NCBI GenBank assembly: GCA_013693795.1
Contig: CP059258.1
Location: 2,172,155 to 2,179,677 of the forward strand
Source: Anaerolineae bacterium
Lineage (GTDB): Bacteria > Chloroflexota > Anaerolineae > SSC4 > Amarolineaceae
Reading direction: 5' to 3'
DNA length: 7,523 nucleotides
The notes beneath the pieces are model-generated. The model made no database searches and was not told where the DNA came from. It saw only the letters and a program-made list of their open reading frames with translations. Positions 1 through 6,136 of the stretch are shown one piece after another (positions within the stretch are counted from its first letter, which is position 1; each line of letters opens with the position of its first letter). Both the position numbers and the translations under genes were made by a program.

Positions 1-1410
1 GCCAGCATCTTGCAGCGTTTGGTCGAGGAGATGGAACGTCGGAGCCAGAGCTTCAAGGCTGTAGGCGTGAGCGATCTGCCTGAATACCGACGGCGGGCCG
101 GCAAGGCGATGCCCCGTATCTTGCTCGTTATGGATGAGTACGTCGTGCTGTTCAGCGAGGATGACCGGCTCTCGTTTCAGGCCAGTGAAGCTTTGGGCGC
201 GCTCGTGATGCGGGGGCGTTCCTTCGGAATCCATGTATTGCTATCTGCCCAGCGGCCGGCCAGCACGTTTCTGAGCATGGTACAAATCAAAAACCAAATG
301 GGCCTGCGTATCGCCTTGAAGTGTCGTCCAGATGATTCGACCCTCATCTTGGGAGAGGGCAACGAGAAGGCCGCCAAACTGGTGCAGGCCGGCGAAGCCT
401 GCGTTACATCAGACCCCGATCGTATTGACGCTACAGTCCGTATCCGTATCGCTCGACTGGAACCCAGTGAGCGCACACTATATCTCGGTGGACTACGAGA
501 GTTCGCTCAGCTTCAGCATTATAGCCGCCTTTCTGAAATGATTGTGTTCAGCCGCGATGCGCAGGCGCCCTGGCCGAAAAGCCCCGCCATCGCGCGGCGC
601 CTAACATCACCGGCCTGGAACTCGCTGGCGACTCCGCAGTTCTGGCTTGGGCAACCGCTGCGCATCATGGGCGATTTGGCTGTGGAACTTGCCGCTGAGC
701 AGGGAGCCAATCTGCTGGTTTTGGGCAGTGATGCCGACCTGTCGGCTCGTTTGCTCATTGCGTCTGTTCTTGGACTATCTATCTCTATTGCACCAGATCA
801 GGCCCGGTTTGTGTTCATTGGCGCCCCGAATCCGCAGCAACCTTCCGGCGCCATCTGGACAGCCATCGGCGCAGCCAAAGCGCATGTTTTTGAAATGACA
901 TCTCGCCAAGCAGCGGTTGATACTGTGGGTATGCTCATGTCCGAACTGGATACTCGCCTGAATGGCCTCCCGACCCAAGTCTCGAAGCGGATATTTCTTG
1001 TGCTAGCCGGGCTTCACCAATGGTACGAAGCACGTGGCCCCAATCCGTATACGCCCAGCCCGGCAGGCGAGTCGCTCAATCGTATTTTACAACAAGGTCC
1101 CCAGGTCGGGATCCACACCCTGGCATGGTGCGATCGACTCAACACGTTAGGTTCGGTGATCGGGACGGGATCTGCACAGGACGCGTTGGCGTACTTCAGC
1201 CACCGAGTAGCCATGCAGACAACTCAGGATGAGTCGGTAAACTTCATCGGTGTGCCGCATGCCAGCAAGTTAGGCAGCGAGCGGGCTTACTATCGCAGCG
1301 AACGATGGGCTGCGGACGAACTGGAAAAGTTCAAGCCCTTTGCATTGCCGTCAGTTGCGGAAGCAGCGTCGATCACCTCAACGATCAAAGCTCATTGGAC
1401 AAAACCATGA
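1..1410 (+). CDS. FtsK/SpoIIIE (EssC/EccC-like) ATPase, C-terminal part
   Basis: The frame is open from base 1, so the 5' end lies outside the window; 469 codons are visible. The first part is the end of an FtsK-type ATPase domain. It has a Walker B strand ILLVMDEY (Asp-Glu at 133-138) and the conserved segment GIHVLLSAQRP at 226-258. A second RecA-like domain follows (about 660-1400), with a strand/P-loop position LGSDADLSA (724-747) that lacks the G-K-S/T. Its Walker B position reads IFLVLAGL (991-1014) with no acid, followed by GPQVGIHTLAWC. Tandem ATPase domains with a degenerate last copy are typical of the EssC/EccC branch of FtsK-like motors (type VII secretion-like) rather than chromosome-pumping FtsK. 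No gamma/KOPS-reading winged helix is seen at the C-terminus. It probably acts at the membrane, but the membrane part is not in view. Family is confident; substrate is unknown. Confidence 0.88.
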   Translation, partial: ASILQRLVEEMERRSQSFKAVGVSDLPEYRRRAGKAMPRILLVMDEYVVLFSEDDRLSFQASEALGALVMRGRSFGIHVLLSAQRPASTFLSMVQIKNQMGLRIALKCRPDDSTLILGEGNEKAAKLVQAGEACVTSDPDRIDATVRIRIARLEPSERTLYLGGLREFAQLQHYSRLSEMIVFSRDAQAPWPKSPAIARRLTSPAWNSLATPQFWLGQPLRIMGDLAVELAAEQGANLLVLGSDADLSARLLIASVLGLSISIAPDQARFVFIGAPNPQQPSGAIWTAIGAAKAHVFEMTSRQAAVDTVGMLMSELDTRLNGLPTQVSKRIFLVLAGLHQWYEARGPNPYTPSPAGESLNRILQQGPQVGIHTLAWCDRLNTLGSVIGTGSAQDALAYFSHRVAMQTTQDESVNFIGVPHASKLGSERAYYRSERWAADELEKFKPFALPSVAEAASITSTIKAHWTKP

Positions 1411-1437
1411 GAGCCGTATATAACGGAGAACCAGGCA

Positions 1438-1836
1438 ATGAGCAATAGCGACCTCCTGCGACAAGCGAGCGTGAATGCCATCCGTCGCCTGGAACAGGCT
1501 GAACGTACAGCCAAACAAGTCGGTGACACAGCGACAAGCCGGAGGCAGGCCACACTAAACACGGCCCGCCAAAGGGATGCCCAGTTGCGCCAACAGGCCG
1601 ATAAGATACTGCAAGAGACGCGAAGCCTGGCGAAGCGGGGTGATGGCATCCTGGCTGAATTGAAGCTGCAAGCGGCCTCTGGTGGAAGGCCTTCACCCGC
1701 AGCACCAGTAGCGCCTGACCAGGCCATTGCCTTGCTCCAAAGCCACCGTACGAAGGCTAATGAAGGGCTGATCCAATTGATGACGACTGCGAAGGAACTC
1801 AAAGAGGAACGGCGTAAATGGTGGAAGTTTTGGTGA
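1438..1836 (+). CDS. Small helical coiled-coil protein with aromatic-basic tail
   Basis: 132 aa, not recognised as a named family. The start ATG has GGAG at 1425-1428, 9 nt upstream, and the gene begins 27 nt after the ATPase stop, so the two are probably cotranscribed. Residues about 3-78 are Gln/Arg/Ala-rich and predicted helical with heptad-like spacing. Residues 79-93 form a Gly/Pro/Ala hinge, and 94-126 a second helix. The protein ends in RRKWWKFW, a dense basic-aromatic tail. There is no signal peptide, transmembrane segment, Cys or Tyr. By position it may be a partner or substrate of the upstream motor. It has no WXG motif, so calling it a WXG100 protein would not be justified. No frameshift is evident. 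Confidence 0.8.
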   Translation: MSNSDLLRQASVNAIRRLEQAERTAKQVGDTATSRRQATLNTARQRDAQLRQQADKILQETRSLAKRGDGILAELKLQAASGGRPSPAAPVAPDQAIALLQSHRTKANEGLIQLMTTAKELKEERRKWWKFW

Positions 1837-1900
1837 GGCGTTTCTGCCCACCGGAAGTCAGTGTTGCCGACCGACGCTTGACAGTAGGAACAAGCCCATC

Positions 1901-1904
1901 GGAG
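1901..1904 (+). promoter_or_regulatory. Shine-Dalgarno GGAG deciding the start of the beta-helix gene
   Basis: GGAG sits 6 nt before ATG at 1911. It overlaps the competing GTG at 1904, which opens the other frame (SHDYAFIKW...). The spacing favours ATG 1911, followed by a one-base slip near 1918 into the frame that reads AFIKWALQQLALAGWPG. Confidence 0.5.
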
Positions 1905-1910
1905 TGAGCC

Positions 1911-2501
1911 ATGACTACGCGTTTATCAAGTGGGCTCTGCAACAGTTGGCCCTTGCTGGGTGGCCTGGCCCGCCTGGTCGCCGCGGACTCCAGACTGAAT
2001 GACCGCGAGCTGCGAACTCTACTCCTTGGTGCCGGCCTGGAATCAGAAACAGGAGCACTGGAGGAGCCAGGCGTTGGGGACGACTGCTGCAAGAGCTTCG
2101 AGCCGAGCCGGATGCAGGCGCACGATTGGCAACAAGCGAGGCTCTGCAGGCGCGGATTACCGGAGGCGCCAGTCCTGTTAGCCATCAGCGCGGTCTGTAA
2201 AGGTCAGGAGAGAGAGCCGGTTCTTAGGACCAGTGTTGCGAACCTCGACTTCGGACAGTTAAAACTTGGCGAGAGCGCGATGATCAGATTTGTGGTGCAA
2301 GGCGCTCAGGGCCAGGTGCAAGTCGAGAGCGATTACGTCCATGTCGAACCCGTCGATTTCGGTTCTGGTGCCACCAGCATTGCTGTGCGCATTGATCCAT
2401 TCAACAGCCCCGCACTACTGATGACCAGCCTCAGACTCCTGACTCACACGGGGTTGTCGAGATTCCCCTGTGCGCTCAGTGGAGCGATGGTTCCGGCGTA
2501 G
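1911..2501 (+). CDS. Longest intact frame of the N-terminal/Ig-like part of the beta-helix gene
   Basis: 196 codons in one frame, but only parts of it look like true protein: about 1971-2079 (LVAADSRLNDRELRTLLLGAG) and about 2180-2451 (the Ig-like LDFGQLKLGE domain). Between these, the frame starting at 2081 reads RLLQELRAEPDAGARLATSE, much more protein-like than the CCKSFEPSRMQ of this frame. After 2451 the neighbouring frame VVEIPLCAQW completes the last beta strand. A gene finder would call this as a separate hypothetical protein; I read it as a fragment of the larger gene. The LDFG..LGE opening and V.V.P..F...T..I.V pattern match the Ig-like/ASH-type sandwich domains found in large bacterial signalling proteins. 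Confidence 0.6.
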   Translation: MTTRLSSGLCNSWPLLGGLARLVAADSRLNDRELRTLLLGAGLESETGALEEPGVGDDCCKSFEPSRMQAHDWQQARLCRRGLPEAPVLLAISAVCKGQEREPVLRTSVANLDFGQLKLGESAMIRFVVQGAQGQVQVESDYVHVEPVDFGSGATSIAVRIDPFNSPALLMTSLRLLTHTGLSRFPCALSGAMVPA

Positions 2502-2791
2502 CGCAAGAGGTTGAGTCTGGCGGCGAAGACGCCCAGGACGAAAGCGCTTCCACCGCCGCAGCCTCCAAGGGGCGGAGCGCCTCACCGGATTTCGAGACTA
2601 CCGTGAAGCCGGGCATAACGATGCGCTCGGCGATGGGACGTGGTATTGTCGCTGCTAAAGCAGTGGACAATCTCCTCCAGGCCATCGAAGACGCCAAGCC
2701 CGGGGCCAGGCTGCATCTGACAGCGGGGACGTATGAGATAGGCAAGACGCTGGCTATCACCAAGCCCTATCGTTCGTCGGCGATGGCATAA
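2453..2791 (+). CDS. Fragment: end of Ig-like domain, linker and beta-helix entry
   Basis: Open frame without its own good start (ATG at 2603 is internal). It reads the last strand of the Ig-like domain, then an acidic/Ser-Ala linker (about 2490-2590, EVESGGEDAQDESASTAAAS). It then gives AVDNLLQAIEDAKPGARLHL and the TAGTYEIGKTLAI pattern that opens many pectin-lyase-fold repeats. It stops at TAA 2789-2791 because of a missing base in the CCC run at 2765-2767. The frame from 2767 continues as LSFVGDGINATVIISEADD. Confidence 0.6.
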   Translation, partial: VVEIPLCAQWSDGSGVAQEVESGGEDAQDESASTAAASKGRSASPDFETTVKPGITMRSAMGRGIVAAKAVDNLLQAIEDAKPGARLHLTAGTYEIGKTLAITKPYRSSAMA

Positions 2792-3160
2792 ATGCCACCG
2801 TCATCATAAGCGAGGCAGATGATTGCATCATCAATTGCGGCGCGAGTGACGTCGTTGAGTTCACCAATCTCACCATAAAGAGAACGGAGAAGTCAGCGGG
2901 GATATTCTGTGGTGTGGACGGGGTGAGCTACATATATCGCAATGCCGCATCTCCGGGGCGCGCAAGAAAGGTGAGGATCGCGGCGACGGAGTTCATATCT
3001 ACGGGGAGGGAAAAGGGAGAATCTGTGTGTTTTTGATGCTAACCAAGATGCTGGTCTCTCGGTGTCCGAAAAGGACAGGTTGAGGTTGCTGACTCTGAGT
3101 TCACTGGAAATGGCAGAGGTATCGCGTTCTGGGGCGACGCAACGGGCACGGTAAAAGAAA
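2767..3160 (+). pseudogene. Fragment: first coils of the beta-helix, broken by three slips
   Basis: The product is read in successive frames: LSFVGDGINATVII...EFTNLTIKR to about 2921, then GELHISQCRISGARKKG and GDGVHIYGEGKGRICVF to about 3032, then DANQDAGLSVSEK, then GQVEVADSEFTGNGRGIAFW. The joins fall at GGGG (2920-2923), TTTTT (3030-3034) and AAAAGG (3069-3074). The first coils lack the Cys ladder of the later rungs and look like the generic NosD/CASH-type start of a right-handed beta-helix. Confidence 0.55.
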
Positions 3161-3176
3161 CACCTGCAAGCATAGC

Positions 3177-3404
3177 TTGAGCCATGGTATCAGCGTAGGC
3201 GGCAAGGCCAGTCCATGCTTAGAAAAGAACACTTGTGAAGGCAACAAGGGATGTGGTATCTGTTTGTGGGGTGACGCGGGCGGGACGCGCACGGCAACAC
3301 CTGTCGCGACAACGACCGGAGTGGCATCGGCTTGCACAATCGAGCGACTAGCGCCATACGCGAGTGTATCAGCAGTGATAATGCGAACCACGGCATCTAT
3401 GTAG
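3177..3404 (+). CDS. Fragment of beta-helix gene (rungs 2-3)
   Basis: The reading SHGISVGGKASPCLEKNTC and EGNKGCGICLWGDAGGT covers about two rungs. The true reading enters this frame at about 3162, after a slip in the GAAA run, and leaves near 3290. Beyond that point this frame (ATPVATTTGVAS...) loses the repeat pattern. The frame two bases on picks it up as NTCRDNDRSGIGLHNRA. Confidence 0.5.
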   Translation: MSHGISVGGKASPCLEKNTCEGNKGCGICLWGDAGGTRTATPVATTTGVASACTIERLAPYASVSAVIMRTTASM

Positions 3405-3589
3405 GGGATCAAGCGCGGCCTACTCTGGAAGAGAACACCTGCGAGGGCAGTGCATGGAGTGGCATCGCCGTCTGTGATCAAGCCAACCCTACTGTACTCA
3501 ACAACAACTGCACGCAACAAACAGGGAGCGATTGTCTTCTGGGGAAGTGCAACCGGGACAATCCGTGGCAACGTATGCAGCAGCAATGA
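3332..3589 (+). CDS. Fragment of beta-helix gene (rungs 4-6)
   Basis: It carries NANHGIYVGDQARPTLEENTC and SAWSGIAVCDQANPTVLNNN, two P-L type rungs. The frame is repeat-like already from about 3293 (NTCRDNDRSGIGL), so ATG 3332 is not a real start. The pattern is lost after the GGG at 3524-3526, and the tail CLLGKCNRDNPWQRMQQQ is out-of-frame noise. Confidence 0.5.
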   Translation: MHNRATSAIRECISSDNANHGIYVGDQARPTLEENTCEGSAWSGIAVCDQANPTVLNNNCTQQTGSDCLLGKCNRDNPWQRMQQQ

Positions 3590-4112
3590 GAGAGATGGAA
3601 TTCGCGTAATGGAACAAGCCCGCCCCGTGGTTGAGGGCAACATCTGTGAACAAAACACCTGGCGTGGCATTGTCGTTGAGAGTCAAGCCAATCTCAGCAT
3701 TCTGAAGAACACCTGCGGTCGGAACCAGAAGGATGGCATAGGCCTCTGGGACAATGCAACCGGAACGGTACAGGGCAATAACTGCCTGGACAACCGGGAA
3801 GATGGCATCTGGATCGGCGAACAAGCCTGCCCCACACTCTCAGCGAACACCTGCAGAGGTAATGGTAAGGCCGGAATACGGGTGACCGACGACAGCAAAC
3901 CGGTGCTCCGGGAGAATACCTGCGCCAAAAACACCGGAGACGGGGTCAATTTCGCTGACCATTCTGCAGGAACAGCCGAACGCAACGATTGCATTGAAAA
4001 TGCGAGCTGCGGGATCAGCCTGAGGGCCAGGCATCTCCGAAACTGGAGGCCAACACCTGCAACGGCAATCAGACACACGGTATCGCCTACTATGGCTCAA
4101 GCTGCGGCCTAG
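3450..4112 (+). CDS. Longest unbroken beta-helix fragment (about 7 rungs)
   Basis: Protein-like from about 3525 (GAIVFWGSATGTIRGNVC) to about 4025 (IENASCGISLRA). It holds seven consecutive 23-aa rungs, including DGIGLWDNATGTVQGNNC, DGIWIGEQACPTLSANTC and AGIRVTDDSKPVLRENTC. The first 25 codons and the last 32 (HLRNWRPTPATAIRHTV...) are out of the true frame. This is the best stretch for a profile or structure search. Confidence 0.62.
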   Translation: MHGVASPSVIKPTLLYSTTTARNKQGAIVFWGSATGTIRGNVCSSNERDGIRVMEQARPVVEGNICEQNTWRGIVVESQANLSILKNTCGRNQKDGIGLWDNATGTVQGNNCLDNREDGIWIGEQACPTLSANTCRGNGKAGIRVTDDSKPVLRENTCAKNTGDGVNFADHSAGTAERNDCIENASCGISLRARHLRNWRPTPATAIRHTVSPTMAQAAA

Positions 4113-4348
4113 CCGAGGAGAATACATGCACTAACAATGTCCGTCATGGTATCTACCTCTTTGGCGAGGCAGCGCCACGACTCAAGGCGAATCTCTGTCG
4201 AGACAACAAGCAGGATGGCATTGCTTACTCGCGCACGGCTCGTGGGACCGCTTCCGCCAACACATGCGAGGGCAATGGAAATCATGGCATCTCGGTGGAT
4301 GACGAGGCTCAGCCCACGCTAGAGAACAACGCCTGTTCAGAAGAATAA
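4031..4348 (+). CDS. Beta-helix fragment without a start codon (about 5 rungs)
   Basis: The frame entered after GGGCCAG at 4024-4030 reads ASPKLEANTC, NGNQTHGIAYYGSSCG, NNVRHGIYLFGEAAPRLKAN, DNKQDGIAYSRTARGTASAN and GNGNHGISVDDEAQPTLENN. It then hits TAA at 4346-4348, one base after an extra T in TGTTCAG. It has no usable start codon of its own, so a gene finder would miss it although the repeat signal is as good as in its neighbours. Confidence 0.6.
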   Translation, partial: ASPKLEANTCNGNQTHGIAYYGSSCGLAEENTCTNNVRHGIYLFGEAAPRLKANLCRDNKQDGIAYSRTARGTASANTCEGNGNHGISVDDEAQPTLENNACSEE

Positions 4349-4388
4349 GCGCTGCGGCATCTCCCTGGCAGGACGCACTGCCGGTCAG

Positions 4389-4826
4389 GTGCAGGGCAAC
4401 TTCTGCGGGGAGAACGGAGACGACGGGATCAGCGTTGCGGGGAGTGCCAGGCCGACGCTGCGGAAAAATCACTGCGGTTCTCACTCAACCGCGAGCCTAC
4501 CGATACGGATACGGTGGGGACAACGAATTATCAGGCCAACCGAGAGCCTCTCGCCTCTCACTGTGGGGCTACCATTGATTCTACTCCCACCACTCGGCAC
4601 TTACAACACCGTCACCGTGCAGGGTAATCAAGGCAGCGGCATTGCCTATGGAGGAAACGCTTCTGGGCAGGCTATCGAGAACGAATGCCGGGACAACAAG
4701 CGCAACGGGATCTTCGTCCTTGATGATGCTCAGCCCACATTGGAGCGCAATACTTGCGAGAATAACGACGAACGGAATCATGTTCACACATCGGTGCAAA
4801 GGCACTGCTATAGGGAACATATGTAA
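4389..4826 (+). CDS. Beta-helix fragment with a non-repeat insert
   Basis: True reading begins upstream at about 4338 (KNKRCGISLAGRTAGQVQGN) and gives the P-L rung DGISVAGSARPTLRKNHC. The repeat is then interrupted at about 4475-4610. It resumes as GNQGSGIAYGGNASGQAIEN and NGIFVLDDAQPTLERNTC, and slips again at about 4768 (GACGAACG). The last residues, DERNHVHTSVQRHCYREHM, are out of frame. Confidence 0.55.
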   Translation: MQGNFCGENGDDGISVAGSARPTLRKNHCGSHSTASLPIRIRWGQRIIRPTESLSPLTVGLPLILLPPLGTYNTVTVQGNQGSGIAYGGNASGQAIENECRDNKRNGIFVLDDAQPTLERNTCENNDERNHVHTSVQRHCYREHM

Positions 4827-5085
4827 GGCAAACAAAGACAACGGGATCTGGATTCGCTCTGCCGCACGGCCGGCTGTCAACCAAAACACCTGCCAGGACA
4901 ATGGGCGTGATGGAATTCAGTACACCGAAGGTGCTGAAGGAGAAGCCACAGGTAACATATGCAGCGGTAATGCCAAACACGGAATCTCATATCTCGAAGT
5001 CTCCAAGGCAACAGGAATGGGAACAGATGCGTTGACAACGGCCAGGGTGGCATCTACATCGCCACGGATGCTCGTCCAGTGCTGA
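4642..5085 (+). CDS. Beta-helix fragment (rungs near the C-terminus)
   Basis: Only about 4771-5014 is in the true frame: NGIMFTHRCKGTAIGNIC, NGIWIRSAARPAVNQNTC, DGIQYTEGAEGEATGNIC and HGISYLEVSKATG. The first 40 codons shadow the preceding fragment. The end after 5014 is out of frame: the correct continuation from 5016 reads NRCVDNGQGGIYIATDARPV and runs to the TGA at 5160-5162. Confidence 0.55.
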   Translation: MPMEETLLGRLSRTNAGTTSATGSSSLMMLSPHWSAILARITTNGIMFTHRCKGTAIGNICKANKDNGIWIRSAARPAVNQNTCQDNGRDGIQYTEGAEGEATGNICSGNAKHGISYLEVSKATGMGTDALTTARVASTSPRMLVQC

Positions 5086-5280
5086 AGGACAATGAATGCC
5101 AGGGCAATAAGGGACGAGACGTCAATGACCAGCGGCCATGGACGACCAGGCTCTTCAAATGAGCTGGCAAATTCCCGGGCAGAGGCCGTGGAACCGCGGT
5201 GCAAAGAAGACGATGCCTGACTTCAGGCAACTCGGCGAGGCGGCGCTTGCGACCGCATTCTTAGCCTAGACATCAGAATG

Positions 5281-5292
5281 GGCAAGCTTGCC
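5281..5292. promoter_or_regulatory. Perfect 12-bp palindrome GGCAAGCTTGCC, possible operator
   Basis: A perfect inverted repeat 35 nt before the VWA start codon, followed directly by a further TTGCC copy. The position would suit a repressor or activator site for the VWA-PP2C-kinase genes. It could be chance: a 12-bp palindrome needs only six matches. Confidence 0.25.
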
Positions 5293-5312
5293 TTGCCGGA
5301 ATATATCAACAC

Positions 5313-5318
5313 AAGGAG
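5313..5318 (+). promoter_or_regulatory. Shine-Dalgarno AAGGAG fixing the VWA start
   Basis: A strong AAGGAG lies 8 nt before ATG 5327. This rejects the in-frame ATG at 5288, whose extra 13 residues would be read through this site. Confidence 0.75.
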
Positions 5319-5326
5319 AAGACACA

Positions 5327-6052
5327 ATGAGTCCCGAAAGTAATGTTCCAGACTGGACCAAAGTACAAGTTGCCGGTGGGGAGCGCCACCTGCCGGTCTA
5401 TCTGCTTCTCGATACTTCTGGAAGCATGGAGGGCGCATCGATTGAGTCGGTCAACCGCGGATTGGAGCAGTTCCAGCAGGAAACGGCCGCCGATCCGTTT
5501 GCGCGAGATGTCGTGCGCATTGGGGTTATCACATTCTCGAGTGATGCACGAATGGTCACTACTGGACTGGTCCCGATCGGGGATTTTCGTCCGCCCGACT
5601 TGATAGCTTCAGGAGTGACCCGCCTGGACTTGGCCTTTAGGATCCTACTTGAGTCTATGGAGCGGGACGTCATAAAGGCTGTGAAAGGTGGTCAGAAGGG
5701 GGATTGGAAACCCGCAGTATTCGTTCTTACTGATGGTCGCCCCACAGACGAAGATGGCAATGAGTCAGACTCGCTTTGGCGCCCAGCACGTGATGCAGTA
5801 ACTAATCGTCCCAAAGGACAGATCAAACCGAGCAGCATCGTGGCCGTCGGCTGTGGACCAAATGTGGATGACGCGACCCTCAAATCGATCAGTACCGGTA
5901 CCGCCTTTAAGATGGGCACGAGCGAAGCGGCATTCGCTGCACTCTTCCAGTATCTATCGCAGAGCATTACGAGTTCTGTACAGCCCGGCGGCAACGTCAA
6001 CGACCCGTTCGCCGATGTCCCGCTCTCCGGGGATTTGATCCGCATTCCTTAG
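5327..6052 (+). CDS. TerY-like von Willebrand factor A domain protein
   Basis: An intact 241-aa protein that is almost entirely one VWA domain. The MIDAS metal site is complete: DTSGS at residues 29-33 (within LLLDTSGSMEG), the Thr of SGVTRLDLAF at residue 98, and Asp of VLTDGRPTDE at residue 136. VITFSSDARM and the closing KSISTGTAFKM also match the TerY (COG4245) layout. It is probably cytosolic, as there is no signal peptide or transmembrane segment. TerY-type proteins sit beside PP2C phosphatases and kinases and are thought to act as metal-dependent adaptors. Here the PP2C gene starts 22 nt downstream, so the pair is likely cotranslated. The C-terminal 25 residues (SVQPGGNVNDPFADVPL...) form a short flexible tail. 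No frameshift is present, in contrast to both neighbours. Confidence 0.92.
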   Translation: MSPESNVPDWTKVQVAGGERHLPVYLLLDTSGSMEGASIESVNRGLEQFQQETAADPFARDVVRIGVITFSSDARMVTTGLVPIGDFRPPDLIASGVTRLDLAFRILLESMERDVIKAVKGGQKGDWKPAVFVLTDGRPTDEDGNESDSLWRPARDAVTNRPKGQIKPSSIVAVGCGPNVDDATLKSISTGTAFKMGTSEAAFAALFQYLSQSITSSVQPGGNVNDPFADVPLSGDLIRIP

Positions 6053-6136
6053 TTTGGGAAAAGGAGCTTTTGCAATGTCGACAGGTTTCGTGATCGGCGA
6101 TCGCGGCCTGGGAACTTCCGGTGATACGCACCCCGA

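Larger units (their letters stand above)
3100..5130 (+). repeat. Imperfect tandem 69-nt repeat encoding about 27-28 beta-helix rungs
   Basis: The reconstructed protein repeats every 23 aa with the pattern N-x-C-x-x-N-x-x-x-G-I-x(6)-A-x-P-x-L-x-x. Clear examples are GRNQKDGIGLWDNATGTVQG followed by NNCLDNREDGIWIGEQACPT. Nearly every rung ends in Cys preceded by Asn (NTC, NIC, NLC, NEC). Two rung classes exist: a G-T type (ATGTVxGN) and a P-L type (AxPTLxxN). The DNA copies are diverged but share the core GGCAT-like Gly-Ile codons. This is a protein repeat, not a CRISPR array or transposon end. One interruption lies at about 4475-4610. Confidence 0.82.
1911..5162 (+). pseudogene. Frameshifted gene: helical N-terminus, Ig-like domain and long right-handed beta-helix
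   Basis: One gene of about 1,085 codons, readable only by changing frame about 18 times. Domains in order are: a helical N-terminus (AFIKWALQQLALAG, then SRLNDRELRTLLLGAG, then RLLQELRAEPDAGARLA); an Ig-like sandwich (ANLDFGQLKLGES...VHVEPVDFGSG) at about 2220-2490; a Ser/Ala linker; a beta-helix entry cap (AKPGARLHLTAGTYEIG, then SFVGDGINATVII); about 27-28 beta-helix rungs; and the end ...RDVNDQRPWTTRLFK with TGA at 5160-5162. Probable slips lie near 1918, 1970, 2078, 2180, 2452, 2766, 2921, 3032, 3072, 3159, 3288, 3525, 4027, 4336, 4476, 4605, 4768 and 5014. Most are one base too few or too many in a 2-5 base homopolymer. No signal peptide is seen, so a cytosolic role, perhaps as a scaffold or binding surface for the neighbouring kinase/phosphatase set, is inferred. 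As written it cannot make a full protein. It is either a recent pseudogene or an intact gene with sequence errors. Confidence 0.8.
5163..5326 (+). other. Intergenic spacer before the VWA gene
   Basis: 164 nt between the end of the beta-helix gene and the VWA start, the largest non-coding gap here and the likeliest site of an internal promoter. It contains a 7-bp inverted repeat (TGCCTGACTTCAGGCA, 5214-5229) with almost no loop and no T-tract, and a perfect palindrome at 5281-5292. An AT-rich AATATATC lies at 5300-5307. I see no convincing -35/-10 pair. Confidence 0.4.

Noticed and set aside
1392..1802. 136-codon open frame on the minus strand over the coiled-coil gene
   Set aside because: The + strand frame has a good ribosome binding site and a coherent helical protein. 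The minus frame is Cys/Arg/Trp-rich with no motif and no upstream site.
3101..3670. 189-codon minus-strand open frame across the repeat region
   Set aside because: It is a shadow of the tandem repeat: its own quasi-repeats follow the + strand Asn-Cys/Gly-Ile pattern, and no recognisable domain appears.
4137..4322. Small + strand open frame MSVMVSTSLARQ...
   Set aside because: It is out of phase with the frame 4031-4348, which carries clear beta-helix rungs over the same bases.
3100..5130. CRISPR array or satellite repeat
   Set aside because: Spacing is about 69 nt with diverged units, no identical repeats and no unique spacers. The conservation is at the protein level (beta-helix rungs).
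1911..5162. Programmed frameshifting or phase variation as the cause of the slips
   Set aside because: There are about 18 dispersed slips of both directions at short, varied runs, with no slippery heptamers plus pseudoknots and no long tracts. No single switch could restore the gene.
5214..5229. Rho-independent terminator after the beta-helix gene
   Set aside because: The stem is only 7 bp with a 2-nt centre, which cannot form a normal loop, and no T-tract follows.
5288..5326. Upstream ATG extending the VWA protein by 13 residues
   Set aside because: It has no ribosome binding site, and the extension is read through the strong AAGGAG that serves ATG 5327.
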